Notes: a model not told the origin generated them from the letters alone. A stretch of DNA of 64,000 nucleotides from Chlorobaculum limnaeum (GCF_001747405.1 NZ_CP017305.1:514001-578000), one strand, 5' to 3'. Positions 36,773-45,385 are shown, counted from the first letter of the stretch. Translations and numbers: made by a program.

Positions 36773-38315
36773 TTAAAAACTCCAGAACTCGCGGTCGAGG
36801 CTGCGGTACTGGATTCCCTGCACGAGGTGCTTCATTTCGATGTGCTCCGCGCCGTCGAGGTCGGCGATGGTGCGGCTGACCTTCAAAATCCGGTCGTGCG
36901 CCCTGGCCGAGAGGTTCAGGCGGTTCATGGCGTCCATAAGCTTTTCGGCGCTCTGCTGGTCGAGCTTGCAGAACTTGCGGATCAGCTTCGAGTTCATCTG
37001 CGCGTTGGTGAAGATGCGCGGCGAAGCGCTCGTGCTGCACGGCCCGCGCCGCGATGACCCGCTTGCGGATGGCGCTGGAGCTTTCGGCCAGATTGTTCGA
37101 GAAAAGCTCGATGTTCTCGACCTTCGGCACGTCGATGTGGATGTCGATGCGGTCGAGCAGCGGGCCGGAGATTTTGGAGAGGTAGCGCCGGATCTGCTCC
37201 GGCGAGGCGGTCGGCAGGCCGTCGCGATCCTTCAGCGGCCCGGCGGGGCTGGGGTTCATGGCGGCCACCAGCATGAAGCCCGCCGGATAGCGCGTCGAAA
37301 GCGCCGCGCGAGCCACGGTCACTTCGCGATCTTCGAGCGGTTGGCGCAGCACTTCGAGCGCGTTGCGGGTGAACTCCGGCAGTTCGTCGAGAAAGAGCAC
37401 GCCGTTGTGCGCCAGGCTCACCTCGCCCGGTTTGGCCTGCGCCCCGCCGCCGATAAGGGCGACGTTGCTCGTGGTGTGGTGCGGGCTGCGGAAGGGGCGG
37501 GTGATCATGAGCGGACGGTTGCGTTCGAGCAGGCTCGATACCGAGTAAATCTTGGTCGTTTCGAGCGACTCCTCGAAGCCGAGCGGTGGCAAAATGCCCG
37601 GTATCGCCTTTGCGAGCAGCGTTTTGCCGCTGCCGGGCGGGCCGATCATGAGCAGATTGTGCCCGCCCGCCGCCGAGATTTCGATAGCCTTCTTGGCGGC
37701 GAGTTGGCCCTTGATCTCGGCGAAATCGACAGGGTACTCCGGTTCGCAGTCGAACAGCTCCGCCACGTTGACACTCACCGGCTCGGCGGTGATGGAGCCG
37801 TTGAGCAGCCCGGCGGCCTCGACGAGCGTTTCGACGCCGAACACCTGCGTCGCCGCGCCGGTCGCCGAAATCGCCACTGCCGCCTCCGCCGCGTTCATTT
37901 TGGGCACGATCATCCAGCGGATGTTCTCCTTCGCGGCCATCACGGCCATCGGCAGCGTGCCGCTGATGCGCCGCACCGAGCCGTCGAGCGCCAACTCGCC
38001 AAGTACGATGGTCTCCTCGAACGGCCCCTTGATCTCGCCAAGCGAGCCGAGCAGCCCGACGGCGATGCCGAGATCGAACGAAGTGCCCTCCTTCTTGACG
38101 TCCGCAGGCGCAAGGTTGACCGTGATTTTCTTCGACGGTAACTCGAAGCCGGAGTTGCGGATAGCCGTCAGAATCCGCTCTCGGCTCTCCTTGATCGCGC
38201 TGTCCGGCAGCCCGACCACTGTGAAGGCAGGCAAGCCGCCGGAAACATTGGTTTCAATCTCGACCTTCAGGGCATCGATGCCCAGCAGCGCCGCCGCGCA
38301 GAGTTTGGTAAGCAT
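36773..38315 (-). pseudogene. comM: comM (Mg-chelatase-like AAA+ ATPase), frameshifted
   Basis: From ATG 38315 the product is a YifB/ComM protein: N-terminal Lon-like fold (GLPAFTVVGLPDSAIKESRE), Walker A GPPGSGKTLLAKAIPG, HHTTSNVALIGGG and Walker B GVLFLDELPEF. After VQHERFA (near 37022) the frame turns into non-homologous sequence, while the expected C-terminal part (MNSKLIRKFCKLDQQSAEKL to REFWSF) continues in another minus frame and stops at 36773. One extra base near 37015-37022 explains this; joined, the protein is about 513 aa, the family length. ComM is a branch-migration helicase for natural transformation. It is a real mutation or a sequence error. Confidence 0.85.
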
Positions 38316-38661
38316 ATATGAGACAATGAGTAGGGGGTGATTCACTGCCAGCGCCGATTACAAGGGTTTAGGGGATAACCGCCGCTTTCACCTGATTATA
38401 CGAAAAAATACGGTGAATTCCGCATCGCGAGATACTGGTATTGGGTCGATATGGAGCAGGTGCCGAGGATTTTGATGGTGAGATGACTTTTTTTACTTTA
38501 GCTAAAAGTAGTTGTTTTATCGGCTGATTTTTCTGGAGTGTGCAGATAGATTGAAACCAAAACAAGAAAATTACGACAAAAAAACAGAATAAGCTTCCCG
38601 GCCAATTGTTAATGTACGGCGGAGGTGAGGAAACGCCCATTGATATAAATATATACTTAAT
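38316..38661. other. AT-rich non-coding stretch
   Basis: About 350 bp after the comM start with no convincing gene. Composition shifts from GC-rich to AT-rich within it, and a small inverted repeat (TACTTT/AAAGTA around AGCTA) lies near 38505-38522. It probably marks the left edge of an accessory patch reaching to the ppc 3' end. Confidence 0.5.
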
Positions 38662-38796
38662 ATGGGAGGCTTGATTACAATATCTGTTACTGAAGAGACT
38701 TGGATAGAGATGTCTTCGTTAATTGCAAGCCAGTTTCTTGGTCGGCTGCAGGGTGCTTTGGCCGAGGCTGCCAAAAAGATTATTAAGGAGAGCTAA
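38662..38796 (+). CDS. Possible 44-aa small protein
   Basis: ATG 38662 to TAA 38796 encodes 44 residues, MGGLITISVTEETWIEMSS, then an amphipathic helix-like LQGALAEAAKKIIKES. There is no clear ribosome site. It lies 86 bp before the DUF4160 gene in the same direction and may belong to that accessory module. An antisense frame overlaps it, and coding status is uncertain. Confidence 0.3.
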   Translation: MGGLITISVTEETWIEMSSLIASQFLGRLQGALAEAAKKIIKES

Positions 38797-38882
38797 TATT
38801 TTTGGTCATAAACTATGGATAGATAATGATGTTGATCTGTAATTGTCTAATTGTATTTGAATAATTCTGATGAGGGTCGCAT

Positions 38883-39188
38883 ATGCCAAAAATATATGTA
38901 TACCTTGGGATTGTTATTCTTTTCTACAGCAATGAACATGAGCCGATCCATGTTCACGGTAAGTTTCAGGGATGCGAGTCCAAGGCAGAAATTATTATTG
39001 AAAATGGGAAGGTTATATCTATTGTTATCCAGTCTGTTAAGGGCAGAAAAGGGTTGTCGTCGGCAGTCTTGAATGATTTCAAAGTTTTCGTTGAAAGCAA
39101 CGCTGATAAAATAGTCGAGAAATGGATAGACTATTTTGTGCTCCATAAACAAGTGCAGTGCGAAATAATAGACAGGAGAATCAAATGA
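38883..39188 (+). CDS. DUF4160 domain protein
   Basis: 101 residues. The beginning MPKIYVYLGIVILFYSNEHE, then PIHVHGKFQG with two His, and the later AEIIIENGKV match the DUF4160 pattern (G-I-x-I-x-F-Y-x2-E-H-x-P-x-H-x-H). The conserved His/Glu hint at a metal or catalytic site, but function is unknown. It overlaps the next gene by 4 bases (ATGA). DUF4160 and DUF2442 genes often sit side by side in bacteria, and a toxin-antitoxin role has been suggested; I see no direct proof. AT-rich relative to its neighbours. Confidence 0.8.
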   Translation: MPKIYVYLGIVILFYSNEHEPIHVHGKFQGCESKAEIIIENGKVISIVIQSVKGRKGLSSAVLNDFKVFVESNADKIVEKWIDYFVLHKQVQCEIIDRRIK

Positions 39189-39448
39189 TTTCGGATGAAC
39201 AGGTGATTTGGATAGAGCAGGTCAACTACTTGGGTGACTTCAGGCTGGCGCTTTTTTTTAATGACAATACCAGTCAACAGATTGACTTTTTCCCATTTCT
39301 TTCATCTTCTCGAAATCCTCTCATCAGGAAGTACCTCGATATTGAGGAGTTTCGTAAATATTCTCTTGATGCGGGTGATCTGGAGTGGAATGATTATGAT
39401 CTTTGTTTCCCGATTGCTGATCTCTATGAAAACAGAATATCGCGATGA
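39185..39448 (+). CDS. DUF2442 domain protein
   Basis: 87 residues from ATG 39185, whose ribosome site (GGAGAA) lies inside the DUF4160 gene. The layout is VIWIEQVNYLGDFRLALFFNDN, then IDFFPFLS, IRKYLDIEEFRKYSLD, and the closing W-N-D-Y-D-L-C-F-P-I-A-D-L-Y, the DUF2442 signature (W-x2-G-x-D-L-x-P-x-x-L-Y). It is a small beta-rich protein of unknown function, probably the binding partner of the coupled DUF4160 protein. Confidence 0.8.
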   Translation: MISDEQVIWIEQVNYLGDFRLALFFNDNTSQQIDFFPFLSSSRNPLIRKYLDIEEFRKYSLDAGDLEWNDYDLCFPIADLYENRISR

Positions 39449-39482
39449 CTATTTGACTAAATTTTATCACCCTTCCAACAAA

Positions 39483-39515
39483 CTGCCTGGCCAGCTCGGG
39501 GGTTTGGCCGGGCAG
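39483..39515. terminator. Hairpin between DUF2442 and M15 genes
   Basis: 11-base arms (CTGCCTGGCCA/TGGCCGGGCAG, one wobble) around an 11-base loop in a convergent 84-bp gap. Confidence 0.65.
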
Positions 39516-39532
39516 CTTGCCTCTCGCTTCTG

Positions 39533-40141
39533 CTATACGTAAACGCCGCCTCCGCTATTGTGCCTGTTGCGCAGTTCGGCGAGCATCTGCTTTTCGGTCA
39601 TATTTTTCGCCCAGTCTGGTCGTAACTGAAAGTGGGGCTGGTCAACGATGGTTTTCCAGTTTCCCCCCCATTCGAGTCCCAAGTCCACTCCCAACGCGCC
39701 GACGGCTTTGTATTTGGGAGATTCGTCCAGATACTTGTTCCCTTCGAATACGCCAATGTCGAAGGCGATGCCGAAGTTGTGATTGGAGTATCCGCCCTTG
39801 GCTTTGGTGACTTTGCTTCCGGGTTCGGTTCGTCCCTTGGCGTAGAGCGCATTCTGCTCGGCGTAGGTTCTGAGTCCGCTGATGATTTTGATTGTGATGC
39901 CGACGCTGGCGGCTTTATGGACGAGGGCGCGGGCCATAGGCTGCACCTCGGGCAGGAGCGTGGCGATTGCCTTTTCGCTCCGACTGTCAACCGTCGTGAC
40001 GGTGGCCGTCGGCTCGGTATCTGCCGACTTTTGCGGAACGATGCGTTGATAAATCGCGCCCCAGGTTTGGGGGCCAGCCTTGCCGTCAACGCTGATACCG
40101 AGTTCCTTCTGGATCGCGGAAATCATCTCTTCGATGCGCAT
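39533..40141 (-). CDS. M15-family L-alanyl-D-glutamate endopeptidase (endolysin-like)
   Basis: 202 residues. The first 40 residues (MISAIQKELGISVDGKAGPQTWGAI) are a peptidoglycan-binding-like repeat; the rest is an M15 zinc peptidase: ISGLRTYAEQNALYAKGR, YSNHNFGIAFDIGVF (S-x-H-x2-G-x-A-x-D, His and Asp zinc ligands) and VDQPHFQL with the last His. The fold matches CwlK and phage endolysins. There is no signal peptide, as in phage lysins needing a holin. A good ribosome site (CAGGAG) precedes ATG 40141. A phage or mobile origin is possible; no other phage genes are seen. Confidence 0.85.
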   Translation of the reverse strand: MRIEEMISAIQKELGISVDGKAGPQTWGAIYQRIVPQKSADTEPTATVTTVDSRSEKAIATLLPEVQPMARALVHKAASVGITIKIISGLRTYAEQNALYAKGRTEPGSKVTKAKGGYSNHNFGIAFDIGVFEGNKYLDESPKYKAVGALGVDLGLEWGGNWKTIVDQPHFQLRPDWAKNMTEKQMLAELRNRHNSGGGVYV

Positions 40142-40240
40142 GAACGTCTCCTGTCTGGTTGATGAAAAAGCTACAAAAGAGTCATTATCAGAAAAAGGCA
40201 GGGTCGGGTTGCTCGATGTCCGCCCGAGAATTTTCTCTTT

Positions 40241-40465
40241 TCACTCCGTAGTCCGTAATCCTCCCGATATGGCGTTGACTGTCAGCAGCAGTTCGGGATG
40301 CAGTGCGTCGGCCTGTTCTTCGTTGCCGGAAGCGTTGGCGGTTCGCCAGCTTTTGAGCAGATCGATCTGCAAGCGGTGCAGTTTGCCGAGGCTCTCATGG
40401 CGGTTTTCGATGAAACGGTAGACGTTGAAGTGTTTTTCCCTGAATGGAGTTGTGTTTCGGTACAT
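40241..40465 (-). pseudogene. Duplicated 3' fragment of ppc
   Basis: An ORF of 74 codons whose last 67 residues copy the C terminus of PEP carboxylase encoded at 41731-44496: REKHFNV, RFIENR, LGKLHRLQIDLLK, WRTANASGNEE and PELLLTVNAISGGLRTT are shared, with about nine substitutions. Homology also holds at DNA level and ends within a few bases of the stop codon. The first seven codons (MYRNTTP) are unrelated. It cannot form an enzyme and is best read as a partial duplication that brackets the UbiA-like gene with the true ppc end. Confidence 0.88.
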
Positions 40466-40595
40466 CCTCTCCGGTGATGGGTTACACAGCCGGGTTTACC
40501 ATTCGTTCAATGGAACAATATAAGAATCTTGACGGTCGTGGCTCATGGTCGTCAACTCACTGCCCGGCTATTCCATCAACAGCGGCCCGAACGGA

Positions 40596-41465
40596 TTATC
40601 TCGCATAGAAGGCGATCAATCCGAAAGAGAGAAAGAGAACGGTGGCCAGAACGATGGTCAGGTCACTGATTTTGCGCATGAATGGTTCCTTGTGCTCTGA
40701 GTACAAAGTGGCGATGAGCATGACGGCAATATTGTTCAACAAAAGAAAATAGCTTGATGCCGGCAGGATTTTTGTAAAGGTGAACCCGAAGAGAATCGCT
40801 CCGGAGATGAGGCTTATGGCGATGAGCAGTCGTTTGGTTTGCGGAAAGGTCAAGGTGTTTCCGATCGTTTTGATTCCGCTTACGAGGTCTCCTTGGCTAT
40901 CGCGCATGTCCCACATCACTTCGATAAAAAATGCGCAGATAAAAACATAGCCCCAGCAGATCCAGGCTTTGAGCGATAGCGGACGGCCTTCGAAGAAGAG
41001 GGGAAGAAAGATGAGCGCGGTTGCCCAGTCGAGCGGAGGGGTGAGATTTTTTACGATGTAGATATCTTTCAGCCGTCGCGCGCCCTTCAAACGTTTGGCG
41101 AGACTGGCTGGAAAGCTCTTGTGATTGTAGAGATAACCGATGACGATGATGAACGTTGTGGCCAGAAAGGCTGATGCGCCGAATCGTGAGGCGATCACCA
41201 GAGAAAGAATGGAGATCAGATAGAAAATCACATAGGTGATGAACATATCACTTTTGGAGGCGAGTTCAAGACTGTCGGGGTCGTTGATGGCATCTTCGAT
41301 ATCATCGGTAAGGCGGTTGTACTGGTAAATTGAAAATGTCAGCAGAAAAACGGTCAGAATGGCCCAGGCATTGAGCGGAATTTCGAAATAGACCGACCAG
41401 CTCGCGGCGGCAAGCGCTGAAAGAAGTGAAAGGTGCAGTTTGTTTCTGAAAAAATAGCGCAGCAT
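40596..41465 (-). CDS. UbiA-family prenyltransferase
   Basis: 289 residues, about eight to nine transmembrane helices. Both Asp-rich motifs of the UbiA superfamily are present: YQYNRLTDDIEDAIND (N-x3-D-x3-D) near residue 50 and MWDMRDSQGDLVSGIKTI (D-x3-D-x3-G) near residue 185. Such enzymes move polyprenyl groups onto quinone precursors, chlorophyllides, hemes or lipids. It lacks close features of BchG/ChlG that I could recognise, so the acceptor is open. It is embedded between the ppc gene and the ppc 3' fragment, with 130 bp and 265 bp gaps. Confidence 0.85.
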   Translation of the reverse strand: MLRYFFRNKLHLSLLSALAAASWSVYFEIPLNAWAILTVFLLTFSIYQYNRLTDDIEDAINDPDSLELASKSDMFITYVIFYLISILSLVIASRFGASAFLATTFIIVIGYLYNHKSFPASLAKRLKGARRLKDIYIVKNLTPPLDWATALIFLPLFFEGRPLSLKAWICWGYVFICAFFIEVMWDMRDSQGDLVSGIKTIGNTLTFPQTKRLLIAISLISGAILFGFTFTKILPASSYFLLLNNIAVMLIATLYSEHKEPFMRKISDLTIVLATVLFLSFGLIAFYAR

Positions 41466-41671
41466 GGAATGTTTTCAGCTCGGATTCAGTGACGATATTC
41501 ATCGGTTGCACGTATGGAGATGCTCATTTCTGCCGTCTTGCACTAACCGCGAGAGCTGCGATGAAAGTTTCTCGCCGCGAATTCAGTGACGTGCGCAGCA
41601 GCGGCGACGATTGTTCGCTGACGGTCATGGCTCTTGCTGGCTCAAGGCGATCCGTTTGACAATGAAAGAGC

Positions 41672-41697
41672 GAAGCCCCGACTGGCGCCAGGGCTTC
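41672..41697 (-). terminator. Hairpin downstream of ppc
   Basis: GAAGCCC/GGGCTTC arms with a 12-base loop. The arms resemble the acs terminator. The T content after the stem on the minus strand is only moderate. Confidence 0.5.
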
Positions 41698-41730
41698 ATA
41701 CGTTGATCGTCTTGTTCGCCCATTGTGCGC

Positions 41731-44496
41731 TTACCCTGTTGTCCGCAATCCTCCCGAAATGGCGTTGACCGTGAGCAGCAGCTCGGGCAGCAGGGCATTG
41801 GCCTCTTCTTCGTTGCCGGAGGCGTTGGCGGTTCGCCAGCGTTTGAGGAGGTCGATCTGCAAGCGGTGCAGTTTGCCGAGGCCCTCCTGGCGGTTTTCGA
41901 TGAAACGGAAAACGTTGAAGTGCTTCTCGCGGAGCGGGCCGCCGTAGAGCAGGTCGAGCAGGCGCATCGTGCGGAGGTATTCGGCCTGGATCATGCCGAG
42001 AAGGTTTTCGCGGATGCATCGATCCTCCACCAGCGCGGCGTATTGCTCCATGATCCATGGATCGACAGACAGGATACTGGTGGCGATGTTGTTTATTATA
42101 TAATGAAATGGCGCCCAGGAGAAGTCGCTTTTGCGCATCACCTCGAAAGTATCGGGATCAGTGGCGCGAAGCTCTTCGAGCGCCGTGCCCGCGCCGTACC
42201 ATCCGGAGATGCCGAATCGCGCCTGGTTCCAACTGAAGACCCACGGGATGGCGCGGAGGTCTTCGAGGCTCTGCCGCCCGGTGCGGCGTGCGGGGCGCGA
42301 GCCGATGCGGCTCGATTCGATGATGTCGATCGGCGTGGCCTGGCGGAAGAAGTCGATCAGCCCGTCGGCTTCGATGAGCTGCCGGTAGGCTTTGTTGCTG
42401 CTGCGTGCGAGCGTGTCCATCGCCTTTTCGAGCTGGTGGGGGCGATAGCCCTCCTTGCGGTGGTCGAGCCGCGCTTCAGTGACTCCGGCCAGGAAAAGTT
42501 CGAGATTATACGCCGCGCTGATGCGGTTGGCGTATTTCTGGGCGATGGTCTCGCCCTGTTCGGTGACGCGGAGTCCGGCGTCGAGCGAGCCGTGCGGCTG
42601 CGCCCGGATGAAGCGATGGGTCGGCCCCGCCCCGCGGCTGATGCTGCCGCCGCGTCCGTGGAAGAAGAGAATATCGACGCCGTGTTTCCGGCCCGCCTCG
42701 ATCAGGCGCTCCTCGGAACGGTAGAGACTCCAGAGGCTCGCGACGATGCCGCCATCCTTGTTGCTGTCGCTGTAGCCGACCATTACCTGTTGCACGGGCT
42801 TCTTCCGCCCTTGCAGCTCCTGCTGCAAGGCAATGCTGCGGCGCGTGACCGGATGCGCGAGAAAGCGGTCGAGAATTTCGTGGCTGCGTTCGAGGTCGTC
42901 GATGGTCTCGAAGAGCGGCACCACCGGAATCGGGCAGGCGTCGCCGTCGCCCTGTGGCGTCATGAGGCCGACCTCGCGGGCGAAGAGGTAGATGACGAGC
43001 AGATCCGAGACGTTGCGCGTCATGCTGACGATCAGCGAGCCAATGCCGTCCGGGCCGAACTGCCGGTAGTGCTCGAAGAGCACCCGGTAGCAGGCGAGCA
43101 CGATTTCAGCCTCCGGCCCGGCGTGCATGTCGGGGTGGGTGAAGGGGCGTGGCGAGAGCAGTTCCCGGTCGAGGAACGCGAGACGAGCCTCTTCACTCCA
43201 TTCCGGAAAGCCTTTGCCGTCGAGGCCCGCCGCCGTCATGAGCTGCGAGAGGGCAAGGTCGTGGAAGCGGCTGTTCTGGCGGATGTCGAGCCGTCCGAGG
43301 TGAAAGCCGAAGGTCTGCACGATGCGGTAGACCGGCGCGACGTCGCCGAGCGCGATGTTCCGCGCGTCGATGGCCGTGAGCGAGGTCATCAGCAGCTCCA
43401 GGTCGGCGAGCAGCTCGGCGTGGCGGCGGTAACTATATCTTTCGGGTTCTGTTTTTCCGGCGAGTTGTGTTGCGGTTTCGTCCGGTAAAGCCGCGATCAT
43501 GAGATTGACGAACTGCCGCCACGGCTCGTGCAGGTTTCTCTCGAAGGCTGCCATCCCTTCCTCTCCGAGCTTGTGGCGCAACGTTTCCATGCGCTCTTCC
43601 ATCGCTCCGGAGGGAGACTGGAAGCGGCCTGAGAGGCTGAGCATCGAGGCGAGCCATTCGAGCTGGCGGCGGACCAGACCGATGGCGTGGCTGCGCATCT
43701 CCTGAAGGGTTTCCTGCGTGGTTTCAGCGGTTACGAGCGGATGGCCGTCGCGGTCGCCGCCGACCCAGCTCCCGAAGCTGAGGCGCGGCAGGTTGCGCGG
43801 ATCGGCGGTGGTCGCCGGGTCGAATCCGGCCACGGTCCACGCCTTTTCGAGGCGGCTGTCGAGTATCGGCAGGATGTCGGGGAAGATGGTGTGCAGGTAG
43901 TGCAGCACGTTCTGCCGTTCGGCGCTCACCTCTGGCTTGACGAACAGGATTTCGCCGGTGCGCCAGAGTCGTTCGAGCACCACCTTGATGTCGGCGCGGA
44001 TTTTATCTCGCTCGGCGGGCGTCCACATGCGGTTCTCGCGCTTGACGAGCAGGAGGTACAGTTCGCGGTGTTGTTCGAGCACAGTGCGGCGCTTGGCTTC
44101 GGTCGGGTGAGCCGTCAGGGTTGGCTCGACCTCGATGTCGGGAAGTTCCGCCGCTATTTCCGCTTCGGCGACGCCGAGGTTTTTCAGGTGGCGGAGCGCT
44201 TCTCCCCAGAGGCCGCTGAGCGACTCGACGCCCTCCTTCGATTCGAGGCGGCGGCGGTACTGGGCGGCGGAGTTCTCCTCGGCCATGTTGAGCAGCTGGA
44301 AGACGATCGACCATGCCTGAATGGCGCGTTCCGCCTGGACGAAATCCCCGACAGGTGATTTGCTGTCGCCGCTGATGTGCCGGGCGAGTGAATGCTGCCC
44401 GAGATTTTCCAGCACCTCGACAAAGCAGTCGAGCAGGTAGCGAAAATCGAGCGAGGCTTTGTCGAAATCGACGACGCTGGTCGTTGAGGTGATCAT
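41731..44496 (-). CDS. ppc: Phosphoenolpyruvate carboxylase
   Basis: Carboxylates PEP to oxaloacetate, feeding the reverse TCA cycle. 921 residues, normal length. Active-site segments are LTAHPTEAKRRT (His), SFGSWVGGDRDGHPLVT, VGYSDSNKDGGI, FFHGRGGSISRGAGPTH and QARFGISGWYG. The C terminus NAISGGLRTTG is the usual one (R-x-T-G). Bacterial PPCs of this type are often controlled by acetyl-CoA and aspartate; no regulatory element is evident in the DNA. It is divergent from pscC over a shared 209-bp region. A partial copy of its 3' end lies at 40241. Confidence 0.97.
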   Translation of the reverse strand: MITSTTSVVDFDKASLDFRYLLDCFVEVLENLGQHSLARHISGDSKSPVGDFVQAERAIQAWSIVFQLLNMAEENSAAQYRRRLESKEGVESLSGLWGEALRHLKNLGVAEAEIAAELPDIEVEPTLTAHPTEAKRRTVLEQHRELYLLLVKRENRMWTPAERDKIRADIKVVLERLWRTGEILFVKPEVSAERQNVLHYLHTIFPDILPILDSRLEKAWTVAGFDPATTADPRNLPRLSFGSWVGGDRDGHPLVTAETTQETLQEMRSHAIGLVRRQLEWLASMLSLSGRFQSPSGAMEERMETLRHKLGEEGMAAFERNLHEPWRQFVNLMIAALPDETATQLAGKTEPERYSYRRHAELLADLELLMTSLTAIDARNIALGDVAPVYRIVQTFGFHLGRLDIRQNSRFHDLALSQLMTAAGLDGKGFPEWSEEARLAFLDRELLSPRPFTHPDMHAGPEAEIVLACYRVLFEHYRQFGPDGIGSLIVSMTRNVSDLLVIYLFAREVGLMTPQGDGDACPIPVVPLFETIDDLERSHEILDRFLAHPVTRRSIALQQELQGRKKPVQQVMVGYSDSNKDGGIVASLWSLYRSEERLIEAGRKHGVDILFFHGRGGSISRGAGPTHRFIRAQPHGSLDAGLRVTEQGETIAQKYANRISAAYNLELFLAGVTEARLDHRKEGYRPHQLEKAMDTLARSSNKAYRQLIEADGLIDFFRQATPIDIIESSRIGSRPARRTGRQSLEDLRAIPWVFSWNQARFGISGWYGAGTALEELRATDPDTFEVMRKSDFSWAPFHYIINNIATSILSVDPWIMEQYAALVEDRCIRENLLGMIQAEYLRTMRLLDLLYGGPLREKHFNVFRFIENRQEGLGKLHRLQIDLLKRWRTANASGNEEEANALLPELLLTVNAISGGLRTTG

Positions 44497-44638
44497 GGTT
44501 TTCGGGACTTCTGGTTGGGCAACGGCTTATACTGCCATGAAACTTACGTTTCAAGCGGCTGCAAGCAAAATGCCAAATCTCTCCGTCCGGGATTATGGGT
44601 AATGTTTGACGCTTTTTAGGCTTAAATGTTTGTCCCCT

Positions 44639-44667
44639 TTGTCAATAATGTTTATCTTTCACAATAA
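44639..44667 (+). promoter_or_regulatory. Weak promoter candidate for pscC
   Basis: TTGTCA (44639-44644) and CAATAA (44662-44667) lie 17 bp apart, about 40 bp before the pscC start. The -10 match is poor. The surrounding 209 bp must drive both pscC and ppc. Confidence 0.25.
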
Positions 44668-44705
44668 ATTCTTGCAAGCGGCTAACACCTAATTCATTAC
44701 CTGTC

Positions 44706-45326
44706 ATGGACAACAAGTCAAACGGTAAGCTTATTGCTCTTGCAGTAGGCGGGGCTGTCTTAATGGGAGCTTTGTTTTTCTCGGTATCTTTCCTGACCGG
44801 CTACGCTCCGGCGCCGAATTCCATTCCAGCTCTGGTTCCGCTGAAGTCATTCATGGGATGGTTCCTGCTCATTTTCTGCGCTTCTCTCATTATCATGGGT
44901 CTTGGCAAGATGTCCGGGGCTATCAGCGACAAATGGTTCCTGAGCTTCCCGCTGAGCATTTTCGTGATCGTCATGGTGATGTTTTTCAGCCTTAGGCTCT
45001 ACTGGGAGGGTGGACGCACCACCACGATGGACGGCAAGTACATTCGTACAACCGCCCAGCTTTCAGATTTCCTCAACAAGCCCGCCTCGACGAGCGATCT
45101 TCCCCCGGTTCCCGAAGGCTTCGATTTCAATGCTGCAAAGGAGCTTGTCGACGCAAAGTGCAACAAGTGCCATACCCTTGATTCTGTCGCTGACGCTTTT
45201 CGCACCAAGTTCAAGAAAACCGGTCAGGTCAGGCTTATCGTCAAGAGAATGCAGGAGTTCCCCGGTTCCGGCATAACCGCGGAAGAAATCAATACCATCG
45301 GTACCTGGCTTCAGGAGAAGTACTGA
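44706..45326 (+). CDS. pscC: Photosynthetic reaction centre cytochrome c-551 (cytochrome cz)
   Basis: Carries electrons from the cytochrome bc complex to P840 in the green sulfur type I reaction centre. 206 residues: three hydrophobic helices (about 8-31, 48-66, 78-97), then a periplasmic domain with one heme c site, Cys152-N-K-Cys155-His156. A distal Met is plausible in KRMQEFPGSG, as in small class I cytochromes. The combination of a three-helix membrane anchor and a C-terminal mono-heme domain is specific to PscC of Chlorobiaceae. Monocistronic, ended by the hairpin at 45366. Confidence 0.95.
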   Translation: MDNKSNGKLIALAVGGAVLMGALFFSVSFLTGYAPAPNSIPALVPLKSFMGWFLLIFCASLIIMGLGKMSGAISDKWFLSFPLSIFVIVMVMFFSLRLYWEGGRTTTMDGKYIRTTAQLSDFLNKPASTSDLPPVPEGFDFNAAKELVDAKCNKCHTLDSVADAFRTKFKKTGQVRLIVKRMQEFPGSGITAEEINTIGTWLQEKY

Positions 45327-45365
45327 TTCCCTGAGGAATTCACATCAGAGGTTTTATCTCAGCAG

Positions 45366-45385
45366 CGCCCCGGATTTCCGGGGCG
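45366..45385. terminator. Hairpin between pscC and queF
   Basis: Perfect 8-bp stem CGCCCCGG/CCGGGGCG with ATTT loop in a 75-bp convergent gap; only two T follow on the plus strand. Confidence 0.7.

Noticed and set aside
35316-38345. A continuous 1009-codon frame joining ComM and a porin
   Set aside because: Produced by one frameshift in comM plus the absence of a stop in the gap. The true comM C terminus is in another frame and the porin has its own start and signal peptide.
38368-38640. A 90-codon minus-strand frame
   Set aside because: Low-complexity hydrophobic run with no ribosome site or family pattern, in AT-rich DNA.
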